A DNA stretch of 64,000 nucleotides from Norana najaformis (GCA_964023275.1 OZ029913.1:44020757-44084756), one strand, 5' to 3'; positions 31,951-43,681 are shown, numbered from the stretch's first letter. Made by a program: numbers and translations. Notes: generated from the letters alone by a model not told the origin.

Positions 31951-32471
31951 CCCTATCTAGAAAAACACAAGCAAAGGTCATTAAACTTGAAAGCTGAATT
32001 TGCAGTTTAAATCGACGTTCGAAGAAAAAAATTAGACGTCTTTGAAAAGGTCAAGAAAACCAGGTGAAAGTCGTCCATCTGTCGGCCTTGCGAACATAGA
32101 CCAATGCGTGGAAACAGAATTCACTGAACCGGAGAAACCAGATCACCTCTGGTTCGATCTTCTGTTGGAACTCGGGTCTCTTCATGTCGGAATATCACCT
32201 GGCAGCTGTTCCCTGCAATTTAGACTTGCACGAACGTATAATTATAAAATTTATAAAGCGCAAGTTTATATAACTAAATACATGTACACTGCAAATGTGC
32301 TAAAGGAGAGTTTATCACAGGTTAAAACATTACTATTACGCAACTGCACTCCAACACTTTTAGCAATTTTTGCTGATGTGATTGATGTGCTTTTTCCAAG
32401 TGAGATGCTAATCAACATAGCCTACACCAAGAAACTTTGACAACTTAGTTTGCGAAACTGGTCTGCTGTCA
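31951..32471. other. Intergenic stretch
   Basis: The plus strand is open from 32042 to 32440 (about 130 codons, no ATG at its start). It has no recognisable motif and biased AT-rich codons in its second half. I would not call it a gene. Confidence 0.35.
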
Positions 32472-33055
32472 TTAGACACTGCTACGTTTTGACTGGCAGT
32501 GGCTTTCTAGGAGAAAGCAACAGAATAGGCCTATAACCACAGTAGTTACTGACAAATTCAATGATAATCGATTAGCCTTGAACCAATCGGCAACAGATAC
32601 GAGTTCTAACATAAGCTCTAACAATGTATTTAAAGACTTACGCGATAAAAAGACATCCGTGTCATCTGCCATGAGAATAAAGTGGAGAAAACAAGAAGAA
32701 TTCGGAAGACCATTGACATAAAGTAGAAACAACAGAAGGCTAAATTAGATCTTTGTGGAAACCCATACAGAATTGGTTTTACTTGTGACACTGCATATAA
32801 CCTGTTGCTCTCTGTGTTCAAGATAACTATTAAACCAGGAGGGGGGAATGTCTCGTACATCGTAGCTTTGAAGTTTTATTCAGTAGGATGTGTTGGTCAT
32901 CAGTATTGAAGGCTTTTGCTAAATCAAAGAAAATTTATATTCAGAATGCACTATTATCAATAGCATTATTATCAACAGCCAAAGAGGTTTTATCCTGCAT
33001 ATTTAACAGCAACATAAATGCGGAGTGGCCCGATCAAAATCCATGTTGTTAAGGG
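32472..33055 (-). mobile_element. LINE reverse transcriptase fossil (palm and thumb)
   Basis: The minus strand, over two frames, reads FFDLAKAFNTDDQHILL, then LYAVSQVKPILYGFPQRSNL, then LLYVNGLPNS..LHFILMADDTDVFLS, then LNTLLELM..ADWFKANRLSLNLS. These are the palm, the PQGS box (PQRS) and the catalytic box, ADD with A or M before it. It is a dead Jockey/CR1-type copy. It differs from the L2-like copies by its MADD/FADD box and KANRLSLN motif. Confidence 0.8.
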
Positions 33056-33104
33056 TATAAAATATTCATGTTGTAATGTAAAGTTCTATACAGTGCTTTG
33101 TACA

Positions 33105-33560
33105 TTCTTCTTCTTCTTCTCTTCTTTATGTCCATGGGCTCATTCATCGCCCACTGGTGTTGATCGCAAGCTTCACTGCAGATCTCCACTGTCCTTTGTC
33201 CGGTGCCAACAGACACGGCCTGTGCACATCCGTCCGGCATCAGTCTCTGATGTCATTCAGTCATTCTGTGTTCGGTCTACCTCTGATCCATCCGCCATCC
33301 ATCATTCCAAACACCACTTGTTTGACCATCCCGGTGCTATCCATTCTGAAGTTGTGTCCAAAGAGATTTAATGTCCTTTCCGTTACTTGTTGCACGATGT
33401 CTCTTGTGCAACCCATTCGTCTTCGCACCTCAGTGTTTGTGAACTTCTGTTGCCATCTGATGTGTAATATCCATCCGTAACATCTCATCTCAAATGCCAG
33501 TAATCTATCATTGTCTTGTCTGTGCAACGTCCAAGTTTCACTTTCATACAACAAGACACT
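33105..33560 (-). mobile_element. RTE-like LINE C-terminal fossil
   Basis: MLYESETWTLHRQDNDRLLA, then FEMRCYGWILHIRWQQK, then RTLNLFGHNFRMD and RGRP form the typical C-terminal series of RTE-like reverse transcriptases (YG-ETW, MRC-R-IL-I-W, L-WFGH). The 3' end is followed by an AAG repeat tail (CTTCTTCTT on the plus strand at about 33107). It abuts the different LINE at 32472-33055. Confidence 0.8.
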
Positions 33561-33592
33561 GAATAATTAATTATGTTTCAAAAATTTTCACT

Positions 33593-33625
33593 NNNNNNNN
33601 NNNNNNNNNNNNNNNNNNNNNNNNN
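33593..33625. other. Assembly gap (33 N)
   Basis: A run of N directly beside an AAT/ATT repeat, so the gap was probably caused by that repeat. Confidence 0.99.
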
Positions 33626-33674
33626 ATAATAATAATAATAATAATAATAATTATTATTATTATTATTATTATTA
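33626..33674. repeat. AAT repeat turning into ATT repeat (palindromic)
   Basis: About eight AAT units run directly into about eight ATT units, making a self-complementary block right beside the gap. It may be genuine or a gap-edge artefact. Confidence 0.85.
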
Positions 33675-34393
33675 GAACTTCCCTATTAAATCCTCTTTTA
33701 GGGGCATACCTACACGATTGGCCGCTCTTTTATTTTAGATCCTCTTCTGCGAGAGGATCTTATATATCAGCTCAAATTTTTCTTATTGCGAACTATTTTC
33801 AAGCAAAAGTAATATTTGTTTTAGATAAAGCTCACCAAAATGAGTTGATTTGCAAGAAAGCTTAATATTTGGGTTGCCCAATTAAAAGAAATTTAAGTTA
33901 GAAAACAGACCTGTTATTACGCGACCTATACTATTTTAGGCCTAAAGTCCTCCCGCTTTTCGATGCAAAATTTCTCGAAAACTACGAATTATCATATATG
34001 CGGGAAACCTCACTTATGATTTATCGATCTATCGCCTACCTAAATATATGTTTTTCGCTTCACAGATTGCTGGAATGACAGAGGGAAATTAAAGCTTTCT
34101 TTGCGAAACTTATTATTTTCGTCTTCAGAGGCAATTCTCATCAAGTACGCATGCGCAGCTAACGGTTTAATAATCTTCTTCGCTATTGGCCCAACGCTAG
34201 GCTACAGTACGCATGCGCGCATGATAATGTGACGGTACATGGAAACGCACTAAGTTACCACGGTAGAGGAGCCGGCGTTAAGGGCCGGCGATTCTTAATA
34301 AAATAAACAAGCCAGTTAACGAGCCGGCGTGCGAGCGCGTTAGTAGGTAAGCGAGTGAATGCGAGTGAGTGAGTGAAAGAGTGAGTCAGTCCA
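33675..34393. other. Intergenic stretch with paired TACGCATGCGC motifs
   Basis: GTACGCATGCGCA occurs at about 34145 and GTACGCATGCGCG at about 34208. GCCGGCG occurs as a small inverted pair near 34271-34290. The end is GAGT-rich. I found no gene. Confidence 0.4.
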
Positions 34394-34532
34394 TCGTAAT
34401 CGTAATTCCGAGATTTCTACAGCGCCCAACGAAAGCCACGTCGCGGGCACCAGCTTATTCACAGGCGCTCAGTCAAAACAAAGTCGATAGGCAAAATGGT
34501 TCTGTTCCAGGTCAAGATCAAAAAGATCCATG
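34394..34532 (-). mobile_element. Family-B LINE 3' end
   Basis: On the minus strand it contains CCAGGTC, then TCGACTTTGTTTTGACTGAG, then the CGTGGCTTTCGTTGGGCGCT box and a (ATTACG)n tail. It is the same 3' end as at 47513 and 52981, here without coding sequence. Confidence 0.8.
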
Positions 34533-34923
34533 CCAGCGAGTGAGTTGGTTAGTGAGTTAGCCAGTATTTTAATGATAGTACGTAAAAGGCTTCCATTGCT
34601 GCATTTATGTAGCCAGAAATAAAGCACAAACAATTCCTAAGATACCCGCCCGATATAAAAAAACAGCTATTTATACGTCTATTGCGTCATTGCCATCTAA
34701 CTGTCTTGTGTGCTCTACCAAACGATATCAGATCTATGCGATATGGCGGACGTAAATAATGCGTTGAGCTGTTATCGTTATGTACAAATGGTTTGATTAA
34801 TAATTAGAGATATGACTTTTACTAAGCACTTATGGACAGCAGAAGCGCTTTGATAGAATAAAGTGATTTTATTCATAGAAATTTTTGGATTATGGTATGA
34901 AGTACACGGATATTACGGGGTCG
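34533..34923. other. Intergenic stretch
   Basis: Nothing recognised. Confidence 0.3.
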
Positions 34924-35238
34924 TCCCGAATTTCCGAAATCCGAATTCCCGAAAACGCTGAAAGTACAAAACAGCACGATTCTCCGAAAACAGTTTCATA
35001 GAAACCGGTCGAATTCCCGAAAACTAGTATTGGCTATCTAATCGGCATTAGTATCCGAACGTATAGGATCTCAATGTTTCCTCCATGTAATAATGTTCCA
35101 TCCCGTTGTGTAGACATTGACTTTCAGGTGTCAAAATTCCGCCATATAAGCGTTATCTTCTCAATTTTCGGGAATTCGGGTCGCACTTAGAAAATCGATT
35201 TCATGGATGTGGTCGAAATTCGTTTCGGGGATTCGGGA
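34924..35238. mobile_element. MITE-like unit with TCCCGAAT ends
   Basis: The left end starts TCCCGAATTTCCGAAAT; the right end, reversed, starts TCCCGAATCCCCGAAAC. Further CGAATTCCCGAAAA copies lie inside in both orientations (about 34942, 35010 and 35165). The unit is 315 bases and has no coding frame. No clear target duplication was seen, so the class is open. Confidence 0.5.
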
Positions 35239-35436
35239 TTGGCTACGCGCCCAATTATAACTCTGCAGCATCTGAAGCACGTTTTAAGATCAGCACGCTG
35301 TAGCCGACAACGTAGAAACAGTGATGTGATTATAAGCAAATGGCTAATTCCAGTTAGTTTCAAGATGCCTCAAATGTATGCTTAATAATTTGCAGTGTAG
35401 TAGAGAGAAGCGTTTCGACTATTATGTTCAGTACTT

Positions 35437-36010
35437 TAATCTAATCTAAGAACTTCTATAGCGCTACTATAATAATGTTTAAGGCATCAGTTGATGGTCG
35501 CTGTTAAGCGAAATCATTGTCCAATCCATATTCCATGGCGAGTCCTGGTCGAAAAGCCAAGGGGGGATCCGGAAGAGACAGCCTGTGGAGGAAATGAAAG
35601 TTGTTAGTCCAGATCTGAAGCCACATGAGACTTTGTCGAGTGAACATTTGCTTTATTGCTTCATCACTTTATCCCGTTGGTGTGCAGTTGAGACGAAAGC
35701 GCCATTTTGACCAATGATCTTACTACCGCACAGATATGAATTTAATATGGCACATTCATGGTTATAACAAGCTGAAACTATAGGGAATTTGCATCAGAAT
35801 AATGTGCTTACAGCCATACAAGAGAGACCAACAATGATCCATTCATAATTACAGGATACTTACTTCAGACAATTCCTGAGAACCAACGTTGTCCAAGGAC
35901 TCTAAGAGGTGTCTTTCGCCCAGAGAATCTGATATAATCTTATACTTCTCTAGAGCCGTTATCATAATCTCCAAGGCATCAGTCGATGGTCACTTCAAGT
36001 CAAAATCGCA
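35437..36010 (-). mobile_element. Two L2-like LINE 3' ends in series
   Basis: At 35437-35530 and 35935-36010 the minus strand carries TGATGCCTT and a CGCTATAGAAGT or CTCTAGAGAAGT box, like the ends at 18690, 39205, 58640 and 63680. The first has an AGATT-type tail. The stretch between them holds nothing recognised. Confidence 0.6.
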
Positions 36011-36039
36011 GTAAAAAATCATAAACTGTTGCAGAAGCA

Positions 36040-36889
36040 TGGTCTAATTCCAATAGATTAGAGAAACTAGAAGCCAGCTACGAGTAAGCAAGTTGGTAGA
36101 GATGTGTCTTAAGTTCAGACCTGGATGACATTGGCAGATCGAACTGAACTGGAGTGAATTCCAAAACTTTGGACCAGTTACAGGGATGGCTTGAAAGCCC
36201 AACACTGTCGGGGTTTAGGCTCAGCAAGAGTCACAATGGCCATGGATCAAGTGCAGTATACTGTGAGCATAGAATATATAAAGATTGGCTGAGTTAAATG
36301 TAGTACCTCTTGAACTATAAGGCCGATTTTGAAATGAATTCTTTGTTCAGTGAGCAGCCTGAGCAATTTGTGTAATATTGGATTGATATGCTGATATCTA
36401 GGGGTCTTTGTTTTGGCTCTGGCAAGAGTGTTTTGAACAACTTAAAGTTTGTTCAGATCTCTCTTAGTAAAACCAATAAGAAGTGAGTTACAGTAGTAAA
36501 GTTTGCTCGAAACCAAAGAATTAGTTAGTTGGATTAACACAGTTTGATGCAAAAGGTCTTATTCTACGAATATCACATATGTGAAATTGAGCTGATGTAC
36601 ATATAGCCTGAACATGATGGAATCTAACATCATGCCTAAATTGCATGCACAGTTAGTACAATTATTAAGTAAGCCACCAGCTGAACAGATGCAAGGCAAT
36701 CAAATTTATGGAGTTTTTGGCTTCTACCTAAGAGGAGAAATTCAGTTTTAGAAGGATTCAGAAGAAGTTTATTACTAGCAATCGAAGACTGATCATCATC
36801 AAAACAGAAACATGAAATTGAAGGGCAGGATTAGATGTGGAGCCATCAAATGAAAGGAAGAGTTGGGTGTCATCAGCATACTAATGATA
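36040..36889 (-). mobile_element. L2/CR1-like LINE fossil (catalytic box to C-terminus)
   Basis: The minus strand starts at YADDTQLFLSFDGS (about 36885) and runs through broken thumb and connection sequence to a C-terminal TGPKFWNSLQ near 36170. Many stops and shifts show that it is old. Upstream sequence is replaced by the inverted-repeat unit at 36890-37368. Confidence 0.75.
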
Positions 36890-37368
36890 GTGGGTTAGGT
36901 TATTGTACAAGGATGTCTTTCACAAAAGCCAAATGACTTCAACAATATGGGATGACATTTTTCAGCTCATTGATTAATACTGGTGTGTGTGATGGGAGTT
37001 TCTTGGACATATGTCTGGTTCAGTATTGTTTCATGAGTATAGTCAGATATATCAAAAGAACCCTATTGGGAGTAGTCTGCCTTTCTTTAGTGTAGAAGAG
37101 TTAAATAACTTGTGGACTGTAAGGCTTATATTATAAATAGATATTACATTATTGGAAAAAGTGATTGAAGGCAGAATACCTTATATGTTGTTTCTTATAG
37201 AGGGAGTGAACTGAATTGTCATTTTATTTAGGCAGTTACATTAGCCATCAGATTAAAGACATTTGGCTGTTGTAAAAGACATCACTTTATTTAGGCAATA
37301 ACATTAGTGATACTGTTGAAGTCATTTGGCTTTTGTGAAAGACATCCTTGTACAATAACCTAACACAC
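36890..37368. repeat. 479-bp unit with 59-bp near-perfect inverted ends
   Basis: Arms 36890-36948 and 37310-37368 are reverse complements with two mismatches in 59. The arm begins GTGKGTTAGGTTATTGTACA. The right side also holds a 63-bp tandem repeat (37222-37284 and 37285-37347). The middle is AT-rich, with no coding frame. No target duplication is obvious. It may be a MITE or a local inverted duplication. Confidence 0.85.
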
Positions 37369-38470
37369 AATCCTAGCCCGACTTATTGTTTCCCAATTCC
37401 TGTCTGCCATCCAAACTCCAAATACAATCCACCATGTATGAAAATCTGAGTTCACAATTACTGTATAAACGTGTTAATATGTAGTGCCAGAAAATCTGGC
37501 CTATTTGATCAGTTACATGTGGCAGATTCAAAATGCATATGCATTTTTACCTCTGCATCTGGTATTCAAATCAGTGCATAATATGAGGGCAAGAAATTTT
37601 TACCAAACCATGTAAATGCAAGGAAGATCTGGGAGCACTCTTGTCTTGTTTAACCTTCAGCAGCTGAGAAACATATCCTCTAAACCACATTATTTAAGAC
37701 TGCTCCTGGCTGCATCACACCAAAATGATTTATTCCAAAAGTGACCTGCTTTTCAAGCCTTTTCACTTTTGCAAAGTAAACATTTAATTTTTGGTATTTC
37801 TCCAGGATGAACTAGATTAAGTGAAGCAGATTTGGAATTCAAATCATATTCGGCCAACAACAAATGCTCGTGCCTTTCGGTTGACCAGACACTTGAATGG
37901 CCAAGCTCACCAAACTGCCTACGTCATGTTACTCCAAGTGACATAGAAGTTAGCTCTGAGGCACCTGCAGTGGATCCTCTTTTATCGTGTGATCAAGAAG
38001 TGTTTGAAATGTGCTGCGGCAGTATGGATAATAATCAATGGATTTTCTGAAATGAAATTTCACAATTGCTTACACTATATATGCATATATGAATACAAGA
38101 ACTGAAGTTCATAATTTACAGCAGTCGTAACTGTCTGTTAACAGAGTACCGGAACAATGAACTCAGTATTCAGCTTCATTTATAACAGTATTATACTGTA
38201 GTGTAACTTGTTTGTCTCTAAATTCACATCCGTTTGCCTCAACACATGCACATCCATGAAGCAGCCACCAATTTGTTGCAAGCATCTTGATCCTGTGACA
38301 AATCCAGGAGAGAGCGAACACGATGAGATTACTCTGTACCTGTGTGGTGTGGCAGACCATAAAATACCTATAATGACAGCTTATATTGGCATTTTATGAG
38401 CTTCGAAGCGTTGTTATGATCAGTTATCTTTACTCTAGAAAAGCCTGTCCAGACTCGGGTGCAAATATTT
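37369..38470. other. Intergenic stretch
   Basis: Plus-strand open text at 37832-38050 (no ATG start) and 38208-38399 has no recognisable domain. I see no repeat or RNA. Confidence 0.35.
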
Positions 38471-38472
38471 GA

Positions 38473-38847
38473 TTACTTATACATTACTTTTGCTTTCCTC
38501 TTAAAAATGTTTGAACTGCTATATAAGTTACTGTCCTCCATTTGGAAGTGATCTGGATCTGCCACTGCCTTGATCGACAAGTGATCAGCTGTAACCTTTA
38601 AACATGACATGGAATGGCAATTACAATTGCTACATAGGAAATGAAAAGAGGACTGACCTAGAAGCAGTATCTTAAGTTTAATTCTGGCTTTGATAGGAGG
38701 CCAATGAAGTGTACCTCTCATATATTCTGAAATATGAGAGAATTTAGGTAGGTTGGCCACTAGACATGTGGCACAGTTCAGGACAGACTGAAGCTGATGG
38801 ATACTGAAGTTTGGCACTCCCACAAGAACATACATAGACATGCACAA
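38473..38847 (-). mobile_element. L2/CR1-like LINE C-terminal fossil
   Basis: The minus frame reads VGVPNFSIHQLQSVLNCATC, then FSHISEYMRGTLHWPPIKAR. These match the YGLP..L..VQNAAAR and HI...LHWLPV..RI motifs of L2/CR1 enzymes. The 124-codon open frame is the remains of the C-terminal region, not a host gene. Confidence 0.8.
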
Positions 38848-38849
38848 TT

Positions 38850-39290
38850 ACATACACACATACATACATACTGGTACATACGTAAAAACAATACTGTTGT
38901 TGTAATCACAAATTAAATAGTGCCAGGTACAAAGAAACTCCAGAGCTACTGCCCACTTTTACACAGTACACCACAGTTGAATGGAATGGTTTCCAAGTGC
39001 TTACAAAAAGAGCCAAAGAAAGGCGAAGAAGCCTATGTCACCAGTACTTAGGTAAATTAATTCCAGAAAGATGGACTGACCACGGTAAAGATTCTATGCT
39101 GGATCATGCAAGTATCAAGCTGATGGGACAACCAGGTCACACATCTTGTGCACCAGAGCTACGAATTTTCGCCAGGGTGGGATTTGATGAACTAATCTCA
39201 AAACTTGTATAGCACCACTGTGTTAATGCTCAAGGCATCAGTCTATGATTGCTACCAAGCAAAATTGTATTGCAAGCTATGAAAACAAGG
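38850..39290 (-). mobile_element. LINE 3' ends, minus orientation, with CATA tail
   Basis: 38880-38960 holds a 3' untranslated box (reverse of GTGATTACAA and TGGCACTAT), also present at 40806-40870 and 46040-46110, ending in CATA repeats at about 38850-38885. Upstream to 39190 is decayed C-terminal coding text. A second LINE end with TGATGCCTTGAGCATTAACA and GTGGTGCTATACAAG lies at 39205-39250. Confidence 0.65.
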
Positions 39291-39439
39291 AACCGGAAAG
39301 GCATGCCTGCCGAAACCCGTCCTTTCCCGTGAAATGGTCAGATTAAGATAGAAGACCTGAGAGAGGCAGTTCTTGGGATTCAATATAGAGTGAAGATAGT
39401 GGTTCAAATGTATATTCTTCTATATAAGTTCTGATACAT

Positions 39440-39830
39440 GCATACAGTCTAGTCTGTTTTTGAACTGGGCTTAAGCTCATTTATTTCACCTGCTTCTCAG
39501 TTCTGCATTTTCAAATGGTCATGTGTTCTGCTGCTATGTGATACAACTAAAATTATTTTAAAATTCATGTAGAACATGTTTGGCCACCCGCCAAAAACGA
39601 TTAAGAGAAAGAAATGCAGACTGAGAGGTCAATAAACTGTAGGAGTTTGGAGATAGGGTCAAGCCAGATGACCTAAGATTTGGCAGAGGTTTGAGGTACA
39701 TGGATAAGCTCCTTAGTCTGATATCATCTATACAACTGTAAAATCAAGTGGTATCTTCTCTGACCCCATCTTGCCAAAGATGTACACAGATTTGGGCTTC
39801 ATCAGCAGTAAGGAATACATATGTATTGTG
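39440..39830 (+). repeat. Dispersed repeat block, copy 1
   Basis: The stretch from CAGTCTAGTCTG (39446) to GGTTTGAGGTAC (39700) is closely repeated at about 51456-51720, and its last 110 bases recur inverted at about 46845-46955. A weaker copy is at 41570-41740. It has no coding frame and may be part of a LINE 3' region. Confidence 0.75.
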
Positions 39831-39927
39831 TGTATTAATGTATGTGTGTTTATATATGTAGTATATGTATGTATGTTGTTACATTTAAAAGCCTAGGGAA
39901 CTTTTAAAAGAACATAAGCATCAGAAT

Positions 39928-40215
39928 TTGGTTAAAAGTATTTGTTTCTATATACAAGATTTACAGAAGCTATTTACAGGAAAACACAATTCAAACCTCC
40001 ATGAGGTGGCAAACGTCGTCACACAACAAAAGACGACTTCAACAAACGAGAACGTGCCACAACAAAACGTCTCAAATGGTTTCATAGACCCAACACAACA
40101 CAACGGTTCCCATGAACCAAAACCAAAAGCAAAACATCTTAACAGACCGAAGACAGCAACCGTTCTGCCTCAATCTATATCTACGCCGCTAGAGGTCGTC
40201 TCGTTCCCGCGTTAA
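39928..40215 (+). CDS. Unassigned 95-codon open frame, CA-rich
   Basis: Open plus-strand text with polar residues (VVTQQKTTSTNENVPQQNVS, then HEPKPKAKHLNRPKTA). It starts at a TTG rather than an ATG and lacks any known domain. Its A- and C-rich composition differs from the flanks, so it could be the end of an unidentified element. I do not claim a function. Confidence 0.2.
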   Translation: MVKSICFYIQDLQKLFTGKHNSNLHEVANVVTQQKTTSTNENVPQQNVSNGFIDPTQHNGSHEPKPKAKHLNRPKTATVLPQSISTPLEVVSFPR

Positions 40216-40379
40216 GTTGACACTCCTCTGACTCTCATACTCTGCTCGACCGTGGCATGTAACACAGTATATACATATCTATGTATTTCATACATAGATA
40301 TGTATGTATGTGGGTGGTTGGTATTTCACTAACATTAATCCATACCTGAATTAATCCGGTTCAATTTTATTGCTCCAGC

Positions 40380-40960
40380 CAGTAACGTATCAACGAATGC
40401 TGCAACTCAACTGATTGAAAGTATACCTATGTTTGGGCATATATCCAGTTTCATTTGAGTGGAACTGCACTGGCTACATATGCAACAAATCATCAAATCA
40501 TTGAGTTCAATACATTAATGATTATGAATACATATCTTGCAGGCTGTGTCCCATCTTATATTTCAGAGCTATGCTTTTCATCCATCCCTAGCCACAGTCT
40601 TTTAGCTCTACTGCACAAGATGTGATCTGGTTGTCCCGCCAGCTTGACACTTTAGTGGTCCAGCATAGAATCTTCACTGTAGTCAGTCCATCTGTCTGGA
40701 ATTAATTTACCTTAGAACCAGCAACATGAGCTTCTTGGTCTTTCTTGTAAGCACTTGAAAACTATTCTATTCAATTGTGGCTTAGTGTGTCAAGTTGGCA
40801 ATGTCTCTGAAGTTTCTTTTAAAGTGGCACTTTGTAAATTTGTGATTACAAATGCAATGTATGTATGAATGTATTTAAGTATGCATGCATAAGTATGTGT
40901 ATATGTATGTAAGTACTGGTATGTGTATGTTTATGTCTTTATGTATTTATGTATGTATCA
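40380..40960 (+). mobile_element. LINE C-terminus and 3' end with TATG tail
   Basis: Plus-strand text near 40675-40790 reads SPSVWN and F-QALENYSIQLW, a decayed L2/CR1 C-terminus. The 3' box AAAGTGGCACTTTGTAAATT and TGTGATTACAAATG follows at 40820-40855, and then a long TATG microsatellite (40857-40960). It is the plus-strand partner of the ends at 38880 and 46040. Confidence 0.7.
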
Positions 40961-41790
40961 AGTTGCTGCCTGATGATCCTACTTGACTATGGCTGCAATC
41001 ATCAGGGTCTTCTAATGTATACATATGGCAACTAATACTAAAATGGGTGATCGTGCCTTGAGTCTCCAGTTTATGTGCCTGGAATAGTCTTCCTGTAGCC
41101 AAGAAGCCGAGAATGTTTCTGTTTTTAAAAGATTTTTGGGATCCCGTCTATTATCTACTACCAGTTAAAATTTTCTGTTTACTATCTGACTCTGGTGTCA
41201 GCTTTTGATTTTGTACTTAGTCCATTTATTATTTATTGTTGGACACTCTTGAACATCAACATTTGACATTGTAAAGCACCATTCAAGTAGCTTGTTACTG
41301 ACGATGCTTTATTAATTGTTGTGATTACAATTACACATTACAATAACAAGGATGTATGCATTCATGAGTCGCCCATGCCCCGAAGAACTCAATTTCCTTA
41401 CTTAGGTCACCGTTTTTCGTCTGCTGTGCCTGGTTTCTTAGTGTTTCAATTTCTGCATAATTGATTGTGGCTGCTTCATTATATTGTTTGTTCTCTACTG
41501 TACAAGTAACTGCACTTTGCCAAATCTTGCAGACAGATCGGCTGCTGGATTTACACAGGCATCACCAGTGTGATCTATTTTTGAACTGAGCTCAAGCCCA
41601 TTCATTTTATTATCTGGTTTCCAGTACTGAGTTTTCAAATCAGTCATATGTTCTGCTGCTATGTGACGCAAGGACCATCATTTTCCACCCTAGGTTGAAT
41701 GTAAATTCGTGTAGAACATTTTTGGCTATTTGCCAGAAACAAAGCCCAAGCTGTGAATACTATCAGCCAACTTCATGAGTGAGTCACCCA
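40961..41790. other. LINE-related non-coding sequence
   Basis: 41340-41600 matches, in reverse, 45730-45970 (shared TTGCCAAATCTTGCAGA and GCTGGATTTACAC). 41570-41740 is a diverged copy of the block at 39440. I found no gene. Confidence 0.5.
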
Positions 41791-41793
41791 ATT

Positions 41794-42410
41794 TTAAGCA
41801 TTTAAGCCTTTCACACTTCTTAAGTTGCTGTAGAGTGCCATTGATTGAAATTGAGTTTTTGATGGGTTAAGGAGGAGTTTATTAGCCACTACCATCCAAG
41901 ACAGGATCTCCTCAAAGGACCAGCATCTGCACAGGTGAATGACAAGACAAACTGTCAAAAGGAATGCAAATTTGAGTGTCATCAGCATAAAAATGATATC
42001 CTAGAGAATGATTGTCCAGTAGTGTACCTGTGTATAGTGTAAAAATGAGGATCAAACAGAGAACCCTGTGGAAAAGCACATGTCAAACAAAGTACCAGAT
42101 CAATAGTTACCATTTGTATATGCATAATTGAGTGGGTAGACTGAGATAAGTAACAGACTAATTCAGAGCAGGACCAGAAACTCCAAACCCAGAAACTCCA
42201 GTGCTGGCAACGATGCAAAAACAATGCTTCTTGGGTGTGTGTAGCAAAGGAAAATGCAAGCAAAATTCTGGATAAAGAAACCTGATCACGTAGCAACATG
42301 GTGAGACCATAAAAATTCAAATCCAATAAATCCAAGAAGTTTTCTGTAAGTGTGGATTCAGTGAATGTTACCAAGTCAAGAGAAAATTTATAAAAGTCAT
42401 TCCTCAAGAA
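41794..42410 (-). mobile_element. L2-like LINE reverse transcriptase fossil
   Basis: The minus strand reads GSLFDPHFYTIHRY, then a decayed ADDTQICIPFDSLSCHS, then NKLLLNPSKTQF. This is the region around the YADD box. The same family, with DSLSCHLS, is at 45130-45420 and 53308-53408. Confidence 0.8.
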
Positions 42411-42686
42411 CTTTAAAGTAGACTCCTATTTCGTCACATCCGACTTGCAGTTTGAATTGAAAAAACGGGTTGTTCTGCATCCAATCAGAGCAGTAGTGAT
42501 TACTTTACTTGTCATGGTTATGTTAACTCATGTACACTGGACATGTCTAAAGCTTTATCTAGATAACGTGAACCATAATGCCTTGTTTATTAAGCTTATG
42601 GACAAAAATGTTATGCATGAATTTTTAACCACTGTTATAACCTGTACAGTCTGAGTACAGCTTTTGTGAGGTGGGATAATGGTCTT
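42411..42686. other. Spacer between LINE fossil and SINE
   Basis: Short open text 42445-42654 on the plus strand has a decayed LINE flavour (LDNVNHNALFIKLMD resembles a palm segment). Nothing else is seen. Confidence 0.3.
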
Positions 42687-42930
42687 GCGGCACGGTGGTC
42701 TATCGGTAACGCGTTTGGTCAAAGATCATGCGGTGACGGGTTCGACTCCGTGTAACGACCCTGGGCAAGTTGTTTGCGCAATACGTGCCTCTGTCCCGAG
42801 GCAGTGATGCACCGGCCCATATCCAGGACCTCGGCATTCGTCTATTGACGGCTTATGGGCCTAAGAAAAGGAAATGAACGCCTCCCCTTCATTCCTCATG
42901 GGACGTGGGAGTTCTAATTAAGTGGTACAT
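42687..42930 (+). mobile_element. tRNA-derived SINE
   Basis: The head carries GGTGGTCTATCGGTAACG and the B box GGTTCGACTCC at 42739-42749. The body begins CCCTGGGCAAGTTG, a segment shared with the other SINEs here. A related decayed copy is at 45043-45125. Confidence 0.8.
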
Positions 42931-43578
42931 CATTGAGCTTTCTGCAAATGAATTAAATATTGTGGAACATGCATTTATCTGAGGTGCCATCTGATATTAA
43001 TCATGAACAACGAAAATTCTTAAATGTGAAAAGGATGAAAGGCGTTAGAAGAGATGTTCTTAACATATTCTGATTTCCTTTTTATTATTTTCTGGAAAAT
43101 GCCGAAATCATTTTCAGCACGGTTTATCCAAGCCGACATAAATTATACCTTAATGTCAGCCTATGCATATTAAGAAATTTCACCGAGAAGCGCACATATT
43201 CGAAATTCAGCGTAGGGGTGTATAGGTCTGTCTGTTTGTACGCTCAATGGAATTTATTGCTTGCCGAAGAAAATGGGTGCTTATAGGATTTAATTGGGTC
43301 ACTAGGGCACGAGAATTTCGGCTGAATGGTCTCACTTGTGTTCACTGTACAGGTGTACAGCCTACCGCCTATAAGGTCAAGTTTCTCGTGTGCATAGCGA
43401 AAGTAGTAGGGTATGGATTTACCCGTTTGGAGGACGTTCGATGGAATGTGTTTGCAGTATGAATATAAGGGCTAGTGGGCCGGAAAGAATTTGATTGAGA
43501 TCCTAGGGCACCATAGCCCAGAGCTTACGGCTAACTGTCGAATTGTAGCTACATGTGCTCAATATATCAATGTATCAG
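42931..43578. other. Intergenic stretch
   Basis: Nothing recognised; open frames are short and domain-free. Confidence 0.35.
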
Positions 43579-43591
43579 CCGGCTCATGTTG

Positions 43592-43681
<90 letters not shown>

